From assembly GCA_009809945.1 (NCBI GenBank), contig WTPW01000565.1, positions 73,639-137,638 of the forward strand: 64,000 nucleotides of DNA, given 5' to 3'. The position numbers and the translations under genes were made by a program. Source of the DNA: Gigaspora margarita (lineage: Eukaryota > Glomeromycota > Glomeromycetes > Diversisporales > Gigasporaceae). The notes under the pieces are model-generated. The model ran no database searches. It saw only the letters and a program-made list of their open reading frames with translations, and was not told the origin of the DNA. Positions 1 to 11,769 of the stretch are shown piece by piece. Position 1 is the first letter of the stretch, and every line of letters begins with the position of its first letter.

Positions 1-293
1 ATTACAAAACTCTATCTAGAAATTTGTAGAAAAGTTACTCTTTTGCAATTTCGATAATAATTAAAAGCAGCTTAAAAAGATCAATTTTCTAAAATTATTA
101 ATTAAATATAGTAAAAAAATGGGTCAAAAAGCTTGGAACTCTAATTCTTTGTATCCGATATGGGTGCAAAAAGAACTGCAATCTTATTTAGAAAATCAGA
201 AACTGGAATATTAGACTATGCAAAGTTGATTTTTTCAGTTTGCATTACATGAAATCTGAAAACATGGGTCATTGGTCAGATTTTTTTTTAATT

Positions 294-530
294 TAGACCA
301 GACCAAGTTGATTATGTTGTTTACATTACACCCCTCTCCTCTCCGGGGGGAGAGGTAGTTCATATGGTAAAATTTTAAAAAATTTTTACTGATTTGTCCC
401 GTGACTAGATAAAATTTTTCTGAAATATTCCATAGTCCCATGTATATCTAACTAAATTTTTTTTACTATGAGGGAGAGGGGGAGCTCTGAGGGGGGTAAT
501 GTAAAACACATAATTAACTCGGTCTGGACT
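294..530. mobile_element. Small TIR element (MITE), family A copy 1
   Basis: The two ends are inverted copies. The left reads gaccagaccaagttgattat, then tttacattacacccctctc; the right reads ggggggtaatgtaaaacaca, then actcggtctgga. The middle has no coding capacity. A second copy with the same ends and similar middle lies at 49706-49939, which shows a mobile family of about 235 bp. I see no clear target duplication. Confidence 0.8.
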
Positions 531-549
531 TGCTATAAATAATAGAATA

Positions 550-775
550 CTAAGGTTATGCAAGGTTAATTTTTTATTTTGCACAACAAGGAATCAAAAA
601 TTGGACATCAGTCCTATCGGACAATTACAGGTAACACCAGATGAAAATAGAGGAAACAAATAAATGTCAAAAATCGAACAATTCGCACAATTTGGATCTA
701 AAAAAAAAATTGTAAAATTGAAAAAATGCGTCAGCTGGTAATTCAAAACGAAAAATTAACTTTGCATGACCTTAG
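550..775. mobile_element. Small TIR element (MITE), family B copy 1
   Basis: The left end ctaaggttatgcaaggttaa and the right end ttaactttgcatgaccttag are inverted copies with a few mismatches, and the match continues into the adjacent T-rich and A-rich stretches. The interior is non-coding. A related left end lies at 19376 (ctaaggttaaacaaggttga), and a single related stretch lies near 213-247. Confidence 0.7.
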
Positions 776-1057
776 ACCTAAGAGTCAAAAAATCAGAAAC
801 CTCATTTCCAGGTAGGGATGTGCACGGTCGGTCACAGTCAGTCATTGGTCAGTCATGATCGGTTAACTGCTTATAACCGGTTGATCACTGTCATTTATAC
901 GGTTAATGACCAGTTATAGCCGATAAATTATTTACCCAATTATCTAATCAAATATCTAAATAAGTGACAAGTAGGGATGGTACACTGCACAGACTGCCAA
1001 AAGAGAAACAAGACATGATGATTTGTATCACATGATCAATAAAACCGTCGTTCATAT

Positions 1058-1490
1058 TTCTGGTCAAATTTGCAGATCATTTAAAGTTGGTTTGCTCTAT
1101 ATCTGGCCAAATGATCTGCAAATTTGACCAGAATTATTAACAATTTGTTTATTTGGGGGACGTCTAAAGCGGAGGCAAATCATGTGATCAACCAGGAGAA
1201 GCAAAACAAGAAATAAATGCAAAAAAAACCTGAAAAATACAAATGCAAATATGTTGGGAAGGCAATTTTGCTTATATATATCTACCTAAGACTTAATCTG
1301 ACCCTACTATAGGACGACCCTAACTAACCCTAAAGTTAATTGAAAAATTATTAAATATGATTTGCCTCCCCTTTAGATCTGTTACCCAAAGAAACACATC
1401 GCTGTCAAAATTGCAGATCATTCGACTGGAATTAAAACTGTTTTGTTATTATTCTGGCCAAATAATCTGCAAATTTGGCTGGAATTATGA
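1058..1490. repeat. Pair of related hairpins flanking element D
   Basis: Two similar hairpins lie on either side of element D. At 1058-1130, tctggtcaaatttgcagatc pairs with gatctgcaaatttgaccaga. At about 1405-1485, tgcagatcattcgactggaa pairs imperfectly with a downstream stretch reading aataatctgcaaatttggct. Because both share the sequence caaatttgcagatca, element D probably sits inside an older inverted-repeat sequence. Confidence 0.5.
1152..1390. mobile_element. Small TIR element (MITE), family D
   Basis: The left end tttgggggacgtctaaagcg, followed by gaggcaaatca, is matched in inverted form at the right by tgatttgcctcccctttaga, followed by tctgttacccaaa. The interior contains the telomere-like tract ccctaactaaccctaaag. 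The same end sequence (gggggacgtctaaagcgg) recurs alone at 61436-61463, so the family is dispersed. Confidence 0.65.
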
Positions 1491-1563
1491 ACAAGGTATT
1501 TCTCAACCGGGTTTAAACACTGCCTAAAAATTTTCAGATCATGTGATATACATTAATTTATAT

Positions 1564-2662
1564 GCAAATCTTACGTTTTTGATACTCCTGCACTTACTTT
1601 TTTGATACTGATCGACATGAAAATCCCAGTAAAAATAAGAATTTTCAAAACTTTGAGCGAATATATCTTGGCAACCATAAGACCAATTTTGGTAAAACTT
1701 TTTTTTATTGAATTCTATGGCTTCATAGAATTCAAATAAAAAAAATTCATCGAATTTAGTCAAGTGGTTGTCGAGTTATCTTCGCTCAAAGTCAGAGAAA
1801 ATCAAAACACCTATCAAAATAGAAGCTGCGCCAAATTTTTTATCTAAATTTGAGCGAAGATACCTCGACAACCATCTGACCAAATTTGATAAAACTTTTT
1901 TTTTTGAATTCTATAGCTTCATATAATTCAAATAAAAATTTTTCATTGAATTTAGTCAAGTAGTTGTCAAGATATCTTCGCTCAAAGTCAGAAAATCAAA
2001 ACGCCTATCAAAATAGAAGCTGCGCCAAATTTTTTATCTAAATTTGAGCGAAGATACCTCGACAACCATCTGACCAAATTTGATAAAACTTTTTTTTTTG
2101 AATTCTATAGCTTCATATAATTCAAATAAAAAAATTTTTATTGTATTTAATCAAGTGGTTGTCAAGACATCTTCGCTCAAATTTAGAAAAAAATTTGGCG
2201 CAGCTTCTATTTTGTAGTTGTTTTGATTTTTTTCTAACTTTGAGCGAAGATATCTTGACAACCACTTGACTAAATACGATAAAAAATTTTTTATTTGAAT
2301 TATATGAAGCTATAGAATTCAAAAAAAAAGTTTTATCAAATTTGGTCAGATGGTTGTCGAGGTATCTTCGCTCAAAGTTAGATAAAAAATTTGGCGCAGC
2401 TTCTATTATGATAGGTGTTTTGATTTTCTCTGACTTTGAGCGAAGATAACTCGACAACCACTTGACTAAATTCGATGAATTTTTTTTTATTTGAATTCTA
2501 TGAAGCCATAGAATTCAAATAAAAAATGTTTCACCAAATTTGGTCTTATGGTTGCCAAGATATCTTTGCTCAAAGATTTGAAAATTCTTAGTTTTACTGG
2601 GATTTTCATGTCGATCAGTATCAAAAAAGTAAGTGCAGGAGTATCAAAAACGTAAGATTTGC
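1564..2662. mobile_element. 1.1 kb foldback element F1
   Basis: Nearly the whole segment is one inverted repeat centred near 2113. The left tip reads gcaaatcttacgtttttgat, then actcctgcacttac; the right tip is its reverse complement ending acgtaagatttgc. Inside, a module recurs in both orientations: ttgagcgaagatatc(tc)gacaacca, then a T-run, then the mini-palindrome gaattctatagcttcatagaattc-like, then aaatttgg or its complement. Copies of ctatcaaaatagaagctgcg lie about 190 bp apart. Apparent open frames on the minus strand here are by-products of the repeat and encode nothing recognisable. Foldback F2 (22071-23125) has the same internal module but different tips. Confidence 0.85.
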
Positions 2663-2694
2663 AATTTATATACTCATTATTGTTATATTACAAC

Positions 2695-2829
2695 AGGGTG
2701 AAACCCGCGACGAAATAGTTACGTTATTGATACAGATCTCATCTAACTATCCTAAAATAGTACCCTAACCCTAATTAAGCTAAAAATCTGCACCAATAAC
2801 GTGATCATCTCAGCGCGGGTTTCACCCTT
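2695..2829. mobile_element. Small TIR element with agggtgaaacccgcg ends
   Basis: The left end agggtgaaacccgcgacgaa pairs with the right end cagcgcgggtttcacccttt; both are followed inward by (t)acgttattg. At ~135 bp this is a very small element. Its middle carries taccctaaccctaattaagc, a telomere-like tract. Confidence 0.7.
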
Positions 2830-3148
2830 TCGTGTTATATTTATCATTATTGTTCACTTATATCATAAAAAAGTTTTATTTAATAAAAATGAAACATATC
2901 ATTAATCATGCAACGTCACATGATCTGAAAAGTTTTTGAGAGACGGGTTGATTTTTCTATTTACCAGATGATACAGATACACCGATATGAATTTTAAGCA
3001 ATAATTATTCATTTATTAGCCAGAATATATTAAGAATTTGGCATCGATCATAATCTTGACCGGACGGTCAAACCGCTCTGACCGGCTAATATCGGTCATG
3101 GTTATTGACCGGTCATGACCGGTCATGACCGGACCGTGCCCATCCCTA

Positions 3149-3684
3149 TTCCCGGGGCAATGCCCGGGCTAGTTTTTAGTGTTGGTTACCAAATTCATTA
3201 TATTATTACCATGCTTCTGAAAATTCCCGTTAACCATACAATCACAAAATGTTCCGATATCCCTCCATCCATTTTCTGGATTTGTATATAAAATTTTGGA
3301 TATTGTTCTGACGGGTGCTAAATATGGATGCATGTATAAGTTCTTCCAGCTAATTATAACTAACATGATTTAAAAGTCAAATCATTTCAAGTCAATGTAA
3401 ACCCGGACCCTTTACTATCAACAAAGCTCAATCTGTTTGAATGAACAATTTAAGAAAAAGGGCTATATTGTTAGGAGTTGTTTGTTTCTGTGTATGTTAA
3501 AGTTTTTTTTCTTTATTTGTTTCTAAAGAGTTTTTACTATTCTAAAGTTACTTATTGTTGTTTTCGATTTCATTATAGCTGATGAATTAGTCGTGATTAC
3601 AATATAAATACTGTAGCTACATACTTAAAAGCTACCCCGAATAAAAGCTAACCTCTCGATTTTGGATCAAAATTTTGGAGGAAG
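3149..3684. other. Intergenic, GC-rich short palindrome then nothing clear
   Basis: The stretch opens with cccggggcaatgcccgggct, a GC-rich dyad followed by ctagt, which is conspicuous in this AT-rich DNA and would resemble a Helitron-like 3' hairpin; no other Helitron signal was seen. The small open frame at 3169-3366 shows no recognisable domain and I do not call it a gene. Confidence 0.4.
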
Positions 3685-3828
3685 TTTTAATAATAAAATT
3701 GGACCCGAATAGAAGCTACTCCCTCTTTTTAGTCCACTCAAAATTTTGGAGGAAGTTATTATGTTTTAATAATAAAATTGGACCCGAATAGAAGCTACTC
3801 CCTCTTTTTAGTCCACTCAAAATTTTGG
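3685..3828. repeat. Two-copy tandem repeat, 79-bp period
   Basis: A 65-bp block beginning ttttaataataaaattggac and containing gaatagaagctactccctct occurs at 3685-3749 and again at 3764-3828 with no visible change. A more degenerate copy (gaataaaagctaacctc) lies just upstream near 3640. The near identity implies a recent duplication. Confidence 0.85.
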
Positions 3829-4620
3829 TAAATTTATTATATTTGCAAAATCATTCTATGAAACTTTTAAAATATTTAACTGTTCGCATATTTGTCCTTT
3901 AACCTTTTTTATTAGCATAAATTTGTGAATCCTTGAAAGCAAATATACGAACAATTATTTGGGCTTACTAAATAAAAAAGTATCAGTTAATTCTACAAAA
4001 TACAACAAATTTAGGTAATTTCTATGCTGTATTTTAATTGAGGGACTCAGGATTCAAATCCAACTGAATTGAAAACGAGATGAAATCTAATTAGAAATTT
4101 ATTTTGTTAAAAGTTAATTAACTTTATAACAATTTTTGGGAATTAGAATTATTTTTACATGATTTTGACTTGTGTAAATACTTTAAAGTTTGAAGCACTC
4201 ATCATTTCCCGATCGACAAAGTTGGCACGATTTATTGTTAGTATTGGTAAGAATTAGGTACTGGGAAATCGTGTAAACATCTTTAAAATCATATAAATTA
4301 GTCAATCAAAACAATTGATTTATAAACAGGTTTCTTCTTATATATATAACTATTAGTGGCTTCAAAAGATTCAATATTTAAAATTAAAAAAAAATTTATT
4401 TGAATCAATAAATTTAATATTTTATTATATAATATGACTATACACTCGCCTAATTTTAATTTACCAATATATTTTCTACAATACTGACTAAATATACATT
4501 TGTTCACTCTAATTAATTTACTAATTACATCAAAAAAGAATAAACATTTTTTTATATCACATTTACAGAAACTTAAATGATAAGATCAATCGAACTCTCA
4601 TCCTTTTCTAGATATTAGGG
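3829..4620. other. AT-rich intergenic stretch downstream of the glycosyltransferase gene
   Basis: I see no gene, tandem repeat or convincing inverted repeat. The open frame at 4298-4507 is low-complexity AT-rich sequence and is not supported as a gene. Confidence 0.5.
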
Positions 4621-6709
4621 TTAGTCTAATTTAAGATTAGGATTAACAGGTGGCATCATTTGTTTAAGACGTTTAATACTTTTAATACGACGGTGAAATG
4701 ATGCAATAGCTTCATTGTTGGTCTTAGATATTTGAAGTTTATTCTTTATCTTTTTTGAATTTTTCGAGTTTTTATGTTTTTTTGACTTTTTTGACTTAGA
4801 TTTATCGAGTGGTTTGTTTTCATCATCATTATTATTTTCTTTATCATTTCTATTGTTATTTTCATTATTGTTTTTATTAACATTTTCACTAACAATTTCA
4901 CTAACATTTTCACTATCACTAATTTTTTTCGTTTTATCTATACATAGTAAATCTTTAGGATTATAGGTAAGAGTTGCTATATCATTAGGAGGGCATAATG
5001 AAATTTTGTTATGTAAATCATGTCCACGATCGACGATCTTTTTTAATGATACAACTCTTCCGAAAAGATCCATTATTGGTAAATTTCTATAATCGGGCAA
5101 AACACCACCTGGTAATCCTTCAGATATTATATCTTTGTTCATAAGTGGTAAAAGAAAACCTTTTTTGGGGGTTCCATTTTTGAGATGAACATGTACACCT
5201 TCTTCATGATGATTAGTTGAAAGGCTAACAAAATTTTTATAATTTGGGTAGAGCATTACGTAACCTCGAAGATAAATAAGTTCAATGAAGAAACGCTTCC
5301 AAGAATTATGCCATCTATTTGAACGACTATCAGGAACATTAATTTCTTGTAAATTAGGACCTTCAATATCCTTTAATCGAGCAGTTAAATAATAATGAAA
5401 TTCACGCCATATTTCGGGGAATACTACAGAACCCCAACTACTTGGTATTTGACAAAGATATGGACTTTGTCTATTAAATTTTGTAGGTCCCAAGGTAAGA
5501 GCAGCATTAAATTTTGTATGTTTAGGTAAAGTTAATTCAATATGTTTTGAATTATAAAGACTGACACCAAACATTCTATTGCTTAAAATTCGATCAGGAC
5601 CATATCTATATTTTAAAATATTATATTTTGCCCAGATGTAAAAAAATGGAGAAAGTTCAATATCATCTTCTAAAATGAAACCATAATCATTATCATTAGT
5701 AGGATAATAAGATTCCACAACAGCTGCTATCAAACCACCTTGAACTAATCGATGTCGAATATCCTTTTTACCAAAAGGCCAGTAAAGATTTGGAACGTAT
5801 TTAACAGTTTTTTCGTCTCCATCCTCATCAATATTTATGGTGAGAGGTACATTGTCACCAAGATAAATAGATGAATTAAGTGAGTCTACAAGACGTTTTA
5901 AAGAAGCTGCACGATTTTGTGTGACTACTTGTAAATGAAATTTTGGTGTATTCCAGTCTAAAATGTATAAACAATAAAATAATGTAAGAAATAAAAAATA
6001 AACAAGAAATAAGTAAGAAATAAAAAAAGAAATAAATAAGAAATAAATAGAATAATTATTTTAAAAACTTACTTTTAAGTGCTTCAAGGGGTAAATCTGC
6101 TATGAACTTTGTATTGCTCACATATTCAATAGGTATTGCTATTTTAGTAAAATTTTCATTTATTTGAGATGTCGTTAATGCAGCAGCATCAACACCACGA
6201 ATCGCTTTATTATTTAAATCTTTTGCATAGATCAATACAACCGGTTTGATCTTGTTTATAATATGAATTGTTTCTTTAAATACAGATGATAAAACTGTAT
6301 CATCATCTGGTGAACTATCTCGAATATTTAAGTCATGTACGAATACACTACATTCTGATAATTCAGAATTAAGATTCTTTAACTGTGATCCACACAGTCC
6401 ACGGTCTTTACCAGTAACTACTATATGAACAAGTTTATTACCAGATTGTTTTGATAATTGACAATAAATTGGTTGTAAACTTCTAGCTTGTTGTTCTCCA
6501 TCAACAATTACTATAATGTTGTTAAGGTTGTTATTATAACTTTCTTGGTATATCGGTGATCGTATTATTATTTCTTTATGTTTATTATTAAGAAAAATTA
6601 TAGTCACAAGAGTAAGTGACAAGAGTACAAAATTTCTAAGGGTTCTCCAAGTAGGATGTGGAAATTGGTATCGGAATGATGAAGATGATTTATCAAGGGA
6701 AGATGGCAT
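4621..6709 (-). CDS. Type II membrane glycosyltransferase-like protein (GT-A fold), two exons
   Basis: Spliced gene: exon 1 is 6709-6073 and exon 2 is 5957-4621, giving 657 aa. The start at 6709 opens a short cytoplasmic tail, then a hydrophobic segment at residues 27-40, as in Golgi type II enzymes. Residues ~50-210 form a stem-like domain I cannot name. From residue 219 the sequence reads FHLQVVTQNRAASLKRL, then LTINIDEDGD (residues ~251-260), GGL (~286-288), and FILEDDIELSPFFYIW, with the acidic EDD at 309-311. This order matches fungal family-2-like glycosyltransferases, where the acidic motifs bind the nucleotide-sugar and metal; the substrate is unknown. The last ~100 residues are Asn/Glu-rich and then strongly Lys/Ser-rich (DKSKSKKSKKHK). 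The frame is open across both exons, so the gene looks intact. The TTG codon at 5733 lies inside exon 2; the coding frame extends 75 codons further to the splice acceptor. No neighbouring gene suggests a partner. Confidence 0.85.
5958..6072 (-). other. GT-AG intron (115 bp) of the glycosyltransferase-like gene
   Basis: On the minus strand the donor is AAAA|GTAAGT (6072-6067) and the acceptor is ATACATTTTAG|ACTGG (AG at 5959-5958). The intron is T-rich and full of stops. Splicing leaves one base of a split codon in exon 1 and joins EALK to NWNTPKFHLQ in frame, restoring the conserved start of the catalytic domain. Predicted, not observed in RNA. Confidence 0.85.
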
Positions 6710-7686
6710 GATTTATTAAGAGTGAAGAAAAAGTGAAATAAAATAACGATCGGTTGAACTTTTAGGATGATAGTCTAGAATAAAAACGTTAACATTTTAT
6801 AAATATGCAAAAATTAGATTTATTTACCAAATATGCATAAATAGGTTTAATGTATTACCAATAACCAAAAATGGGTTGTTTGTTTTATATTAAATGTACT
6901 ACTTATTTAATTGTTTTATTGCATTCATTGTAAAAAAATCAAACCAAATGGATTTTATGCATAATTATGCAATTAATTTGTTAAACGATTTCAATCAACT
7001 TAATTTAAAAAATTTTTAATAATTATTTATTAAATACTTGGCTAAACAAAGGTAGTTTCGAAAAATTAGTTTTACATTAACAAATTAATTTTCGAAATGC
7101 TAAGAATTTGTGATTGTAGATTGTATATGAATATTTACTGATGGCTTTTAAGCTTTGTGACTTAAGTGAAGTTGAGACTTGGCAAAAGAATTGTGCAAAT
7201 CCACAAATAGTGATGTACAATATTCGTTTCTAAATATAGGAAACAAAGATTTTCAACATAACATTTTGCATTGCATATCGATATCCCTTACATATATATT
7301 AGGCAATGAATTCGTCACAAAATTAAGGAGTTCTTAACGTTAAAATGGATTCAACAAAGAACCTGGTCAGCCTGACTGATCAAACTGACCAATCACATTC
7401 TTTATAGAATTCGCTGCGAGTGAAGTGTTTGAGAATGCTCTTAATCTAGAAAAATGGATGCAAAGATGATGTAATGATAAATTCATATAATATCGCTTTT
7501 TCTCTAATTATTTCAAAACTAAAAATGCCTGACAGATGACAAACCCATTTCATTAGGAAATTTCGAATTGATGAATAACGAAACTCATGATGAAACATAA
7601 ATTTTATATGACAAATGCAATCCTTCAGAAGTCAATGAAAACTAGTTAATGGAAATTAATTAGTCCATGCGGACTTAATTTTTGTT
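6710..7686. other. Upstream region of the glycosyltransferase gene, otherwise featureless
   Basis: The first ~150 bp presumably hold the promoter, but no core element is distinctive. Beyond that I see only AT-rich sequence and a few non-coding GGTCA-like words near 7360. Confidence 0.4.
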
Positions 7687-7757
7687 CATTATCATATCTA
7701 TTTATTTTATTTTATTTTTATTTTACTTTATTTTATTTTGTTTTATTTTGGTTTTGA
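7687..7757. repeat. Degenerate TTTTA microsatellite
   Basis: A run of (t)tattttattttatttttat units with a few substitutions, about 70 bp. Confidence 0.8.
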
Positions 7758-8611
7758 TATCTTTATCTGACATTACCCGATAATTAACATTATTCATCCG
7801 GATGTATCTGATCAGTCTGACGAAGAAAAGACCGACGAAGCTTTGAGAAATAACTGTAATGTTTTTTAAAAAAAAAAATTAAGATTCAGAATATCCAGAG
7901 GTCATTATAGAGGAGCTTGTTGAAAGATGGACAGCTGTATTTTTATATTTTATTGGTCAAATTGATTTCGTCAAGAGTTTCGTTAATCGTCAGTAGTTAC
8001 GTCATATCGTCAAGTTTCGTCGGACGAAACTAATGCCAAATAGTTTCATCAGGCATCATTATTCAAGGCAATGAATAAAAAATATCTTTCCATTTCCCGA
8101 GACATTATATAGAAATTTGTAATAAATCTTTATTTCATATACATCGACATCCTCTCTAGTAATTTGAATATTTAGGGCTGACTGAATCCACACATTCATG
8201 TTTTACCAGATACGAAAAAATTCATGAACTATATTGTATTGTACAATCGATTAATACTAAATATATGCTACTAATCATGTATAGAGTAAGATAATACTGT
8301 GCGGCAGTGCTGATATGTAATAAAATTATATTAAATTTTTATAGTACAGTTAACATAGACTTGTAAAATTCGATTTTTACAAGTATCCTTTTTTTAAGGT
8401 TTAGGATTAGGGAAATAGAAAAAATAGTTTGCTTGAATAATTTGTCTCTTTCCAAATCATGTGCATGCACTATTATGATTTCCACATGTCCTCCTGGTCT
8501 ACATTTCTGTACCGTATTACTTACTATCAGTAATGGAGTTCCTCGCATTAAAAGGGCCCATTTTAACAATTTTTCAGATTTTTTTATTTGAACTTTGCAT
8601 AGACATATGGG
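7758..8611. other. Intergenic stretch with no supported feature
   Basis: Several GACGAA/GTCAGT-like words occur between 7800 and 8040, but no repeat boundaries can be drawn. The minus-strand open frame at 8339-8569 has no recognisable domain. Confidence 0.4.
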
Positions 8612-8826
8612 AGAGAGTTAATAGAAATAAAATTTTTCTGAAACTTTAAATCAAAATAACTTATTAAAACTTAATCAAATTTTAATAAATTTTTTTTTTT
8701 AAATCCATTTATAAACCTATTGAATTAATTTTTAAAAAAATAAATCAAGCTTTTTGTTAAGTTATTTTGATTTAAAATTTTCAAAAATTTATTAATAAAA
8801 TTTTGCTTGTTTTTTACTATTTAAAA
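8612..8826. mobile_element. Palindromic small element, relative of family H
   Basis: The left half reads gagttaatagaaataaaatt, then gaaactttaaatcaaaataac. The right half is an inverted copy: gttattttgatttaaaattt, then aaattttgcttgttttttac. The tip resembles gagtcaatagaaattaagca of the element at 25753-25994, so it is probably an aged copy of that family. Confidence 0.5.
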
Positions 8827-10221
8827 TTTTCTTTGACTTAATTAATTAAGTGCTCTATGACTTATTTAATGTAAAGAACGTTTAATGATTGAAAAATATT
8901 TTCTGATAATTAAATTTAATTTTTGCCACATTTCAATACAAGTTTTATCTATAAAATTTATTTTTAATATCTCAATCTAATACTAAATAAAATTATTAAT
9001 AATTAAATCTTATAGTGTTAAATTTAAATTATTAGCTTGCATGTTTTTCTTGGTTTCACTCATAATTCTATGTTATAATTGTTACACATTCTCGAAAAAT
9101 TTAGTTTAATTACATCATGGTTTGTATTCGTCCTCAACAAAGATGAAAACACACTCTTATATGCATCTTATTTTGTAGAATGTCAACATAGAAATCTAAA
9201 TACCTACGCTGTAGATTCCATATTTACTTAAAGGCATGATATAATTAGCAAATGCGATTGTATAAATTTAATCACAAGAATACATAATACTACTAGAAGT
9301 AAAAAGTCCTCGATTGTTAATGGTCCCCAGATTTTAAACTACACCATTAGCTTTAAGGTTCAGAAATCATTTAACAATCAGATTTTCTTTGATATATAAC
9401 TTGACCATGATATGAATAAATAATTTGTACTAATAGTAATAGATATTTATGATTTAAATTTGTAAATTTGTTGTTTTTAATTCAAATAATTAATCATATT
9501 ATGGGAGCTCTTGAGAACACCTAGGGAGTTAAGAATAAGAAGGCTTATATAAATTTGTAAAATTAGTAGGTGATTTGAGAAAATAATTCTTAATTGTTAG
9601 ATGATTACCTGATTCTTAAAACTACTCTTCTATAAAGTTATCATATTAGAATATATTTATTATTTGTGAACTTGTTTTGCTGTTTTTTAAATTAAAGATT
9701 AATAAATAGTTATTATTTACTCTAAATAAAACAGTTAATGCAAGTAAGATATTTTGAATAACATTATGTCACTAGCAAATTACATTAATGGAGCTGTTTA
9801 AGAATTCCTGAGAAGCTAAGATTAGTTTAAATAAGGTATTATGTTACCAGCAAATTATATCAATAGAGCTGCTTGAGAAGTTAAGTTGAAGTATTCTTAA
9901 TACATTCTCAATGGGTTTATTGAAGAGAAATGCTTTAATCCATCAGTTCTGTTTAACTTTACATATATTAACCATTGTTTAGCCAATAAAATCAATAATT
10001 TTAATACAAATAACTACATGCAGTTGTCGAGATTGTGATTTTATTGGTTGAAAAAATTGATGTACATAAAGTTACATAAAGCTAATATATCCAAAGCATT
10101 TTCTTATTGAATAATCTAATTAGTGGAAAAAATTAATCACAATTATTTGAATAATGATTTTAAATATAGTCAGTTGAAAAATGATTTATATTTCAAATAG
10201 CTCTAATTAGATTTTTTTTTG
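8827..10221. other. AT-rich stretch with a weak degenerate direct repeat
   Basis: Between 9490 and 9900 related words recur in the same direction: gggagctcttgagaacacct, ggagctgtttaagaattcct and agagctgcttgagaagttaa. The stretches at about 9771 and 9838 share attatgt.ac.agcaaatta. This may be a decayed tandem repeat. Nothing else is supported. Confidence 0.4.
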
Positions 10222-10581
10222 TACAGTGTGGAACAGCAAAAAACATCCATTTTTTTTTATAGAAAGTGCCAAATTTACAATTATTTAAACAATCTTGATT
10301 GGCTAATTTTATATAAAAATTTTAATTGGCAAAAAAAACATAAAATTATTTTTTTTTTATATACAATAGTAATTGCCAAATTTTCAAATTACATATGAAC
10401 TTTAAACTCTTATAACTTCTTAAAGTTATAATAAATAAAAATCTATTTTAACAGAATTGCAGATTAGACAAATAGTAATAAATCTATAAGACAGATTTTT
10501 GTTAAAATTATTTGTTGTTAAGTTATAATGATTTTTATATTTTATATATAAATTGGATGTTTTTTGCTATCCTGTACTGTA
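10222..10581. mobile_element. 360-bp TIR element with TACAGT ends (Tc1/mariner-like MITE)
   Basis: The left end tacagtgtggaacagcaaaa, then aacatcca, pairs with the right end tggatgttttttgctatcct, then gtactgta. The CAGT tips with flanking TA fit the Tc1/mariner style. The interior is AT-rich and non-coding. Confidence 0.7.
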
Positions 10582-10689
10582 TAAATTAATTTTTAATTTA
10601 ATATAATTATTATATTATTCAAATTGATAAAAAATAATTTGTATGTTTATTAATAAGTAAAAAATCTATATAATTTATATTAGTATCTG

Positions 10690-11480
10690 TGTGTTTTAGT
10701 GTTTTAATTGGCTGTAACTAAAAACTGTATGATTTGGAACTTCTAAACAGAAATAAATAAAGAAATAGGCCTGTGTGCTTAACATTTTTGAGTAACTGCA
10801 ACTGAGAATTGTAAGAATTTTGGATCTGTACACTTTAATGTTTTTTATTTGTTGTAACCAAAAACTATAGAAATTTGAATTTGTGCATTTTGACATATTA
10901 TCTATCTATGTAGTAACTGTTTGTTGGCTATAACTAAAAACTATAAGAATTTTGGGGTTGTGCATTTTACTAATACTACTATATATTTATAAAAAATAAA
11001 AAAATACTACTATATGTAGCACATTAGAAATAACTGAATTCTTTGTATAAATTATAATAATTTCAATACAACTAACTCAACCTTAACTATGTACCAGATT
11101 ACTAAAATGACAAGTAAATCTGAGACAAATTTTTTATATAAAAACTATAATAATTCTAATACTAACTACTATAATAGAATTTTTTATAGTAAATTATAAT
11201 AGATTTTATAATAATTCTAATGCAACCAACTCAATCCAAACTGTATATTATGATTACCAAATAGTGATTATGCTCTGTAACAAAATTTTTGCAGCAACTT
11301 ATAGCAGAAATTATACTAATTTCAATACTAATACTGCTGTGTACACTATATTAGTAAGTAAATTCATAATTGGCAATCAATTAGCATTTTGAGTTCCTTT
11401 TTTGGGAACTTCAGCTAGAGTGATACTAACTTTTTTTTTATTTTTATTTTTTTTATTAATATAATGTCATAGTAGAAACT
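10690..11480. repeat. Degenerate cluster of a dispersed ~100-bp repeat (minus orientation)
   Basis: Words such as taactaaaaactataagaat, caactaactcaaccttaact and tataataatttcaatac recur several times. They are reverse complements of words that dominate 44280-45010 and 58200-60460 (gttgagttagtttgcattgg, aattattataatttctat, gttacaaaccttactatt). The three clusters belong to one dispersed repeat. No coding potential is seen. Confidence 0.55.
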
Positions 11481-11769
11481 TTGTTACAGCAGCCTTAAAT
11501 TAATCCTAAGATTAATAGTCTCTTTGTTATCAAGTAGAGATAGGTAAGGGGTCAGATAAGTTCTTGGACCAGGCTGACAAATTCTTCCAACCTGAAAACT
11601 AGCTGAAGTAAAGAGATATGGCTATANAAAAATTNTATNGTAAAGATTTCTAACTANATTTGTNCTACAGANCACCCAATGTGACATTACACCTCCTATT
11701 TCCTATTTTATACTATTATTAATTTAAACTAATAAAATAAATCTAGTTAGGATAGGTTGGAGAAAACCT
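11481..11769. other. Flank of the LINE, a few ambiguous bases
   Basis: Contains scattered N at ~11627-11672. It may include the 3' untranslated end of the LINE, but no poly(A) tract marks the boundary. Confidence 0.35.

Larger units (their letters stand above)
813..3148. mobile_element. 2.3 kb TIR element, possibly hAT-like, non-coding, with nested elements
   Basis: The left end starts tagggatgtgcacggtcggt and the right end, read on the minus strand, starts tagggatgggcacggtccgg. Both continue for about 100 bp as degenerate repeats of ggtcatgacc/ggtta. The flanking 8-mers are tttccagg and ttcccggg (6 of 8 identical), compatible with an aged 8-bp duplication as in hAT elements, but weak. No transposase is visible. 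The interior is filled with further inverted-repeat elements (1152-1390, 1564-2662, 2695-2829), so this is a carrier or an accumulation site. The superfamily assignment is inference. Confidence 0.6.

Noticed and set aside
2122-2457. 111-codon minus-strand open frame
   Set aside because: Lies inside the foldback element; its residues mirror the repeated DNA module and the opposite arm gives the complementary pattern.
3149-3172. Helitron 3' terminus
   Set aside because: The GC-rich dyad followed by ctagt is suggestive, but there is no TC-type 5' end, no Rep/helicase sequence and no second copy in the window.
4198-4276. Small inverted-repeat element with tttccc/gggaaa ends
   Set aside because: Only six bases pair; the longer words do not match when complemented.
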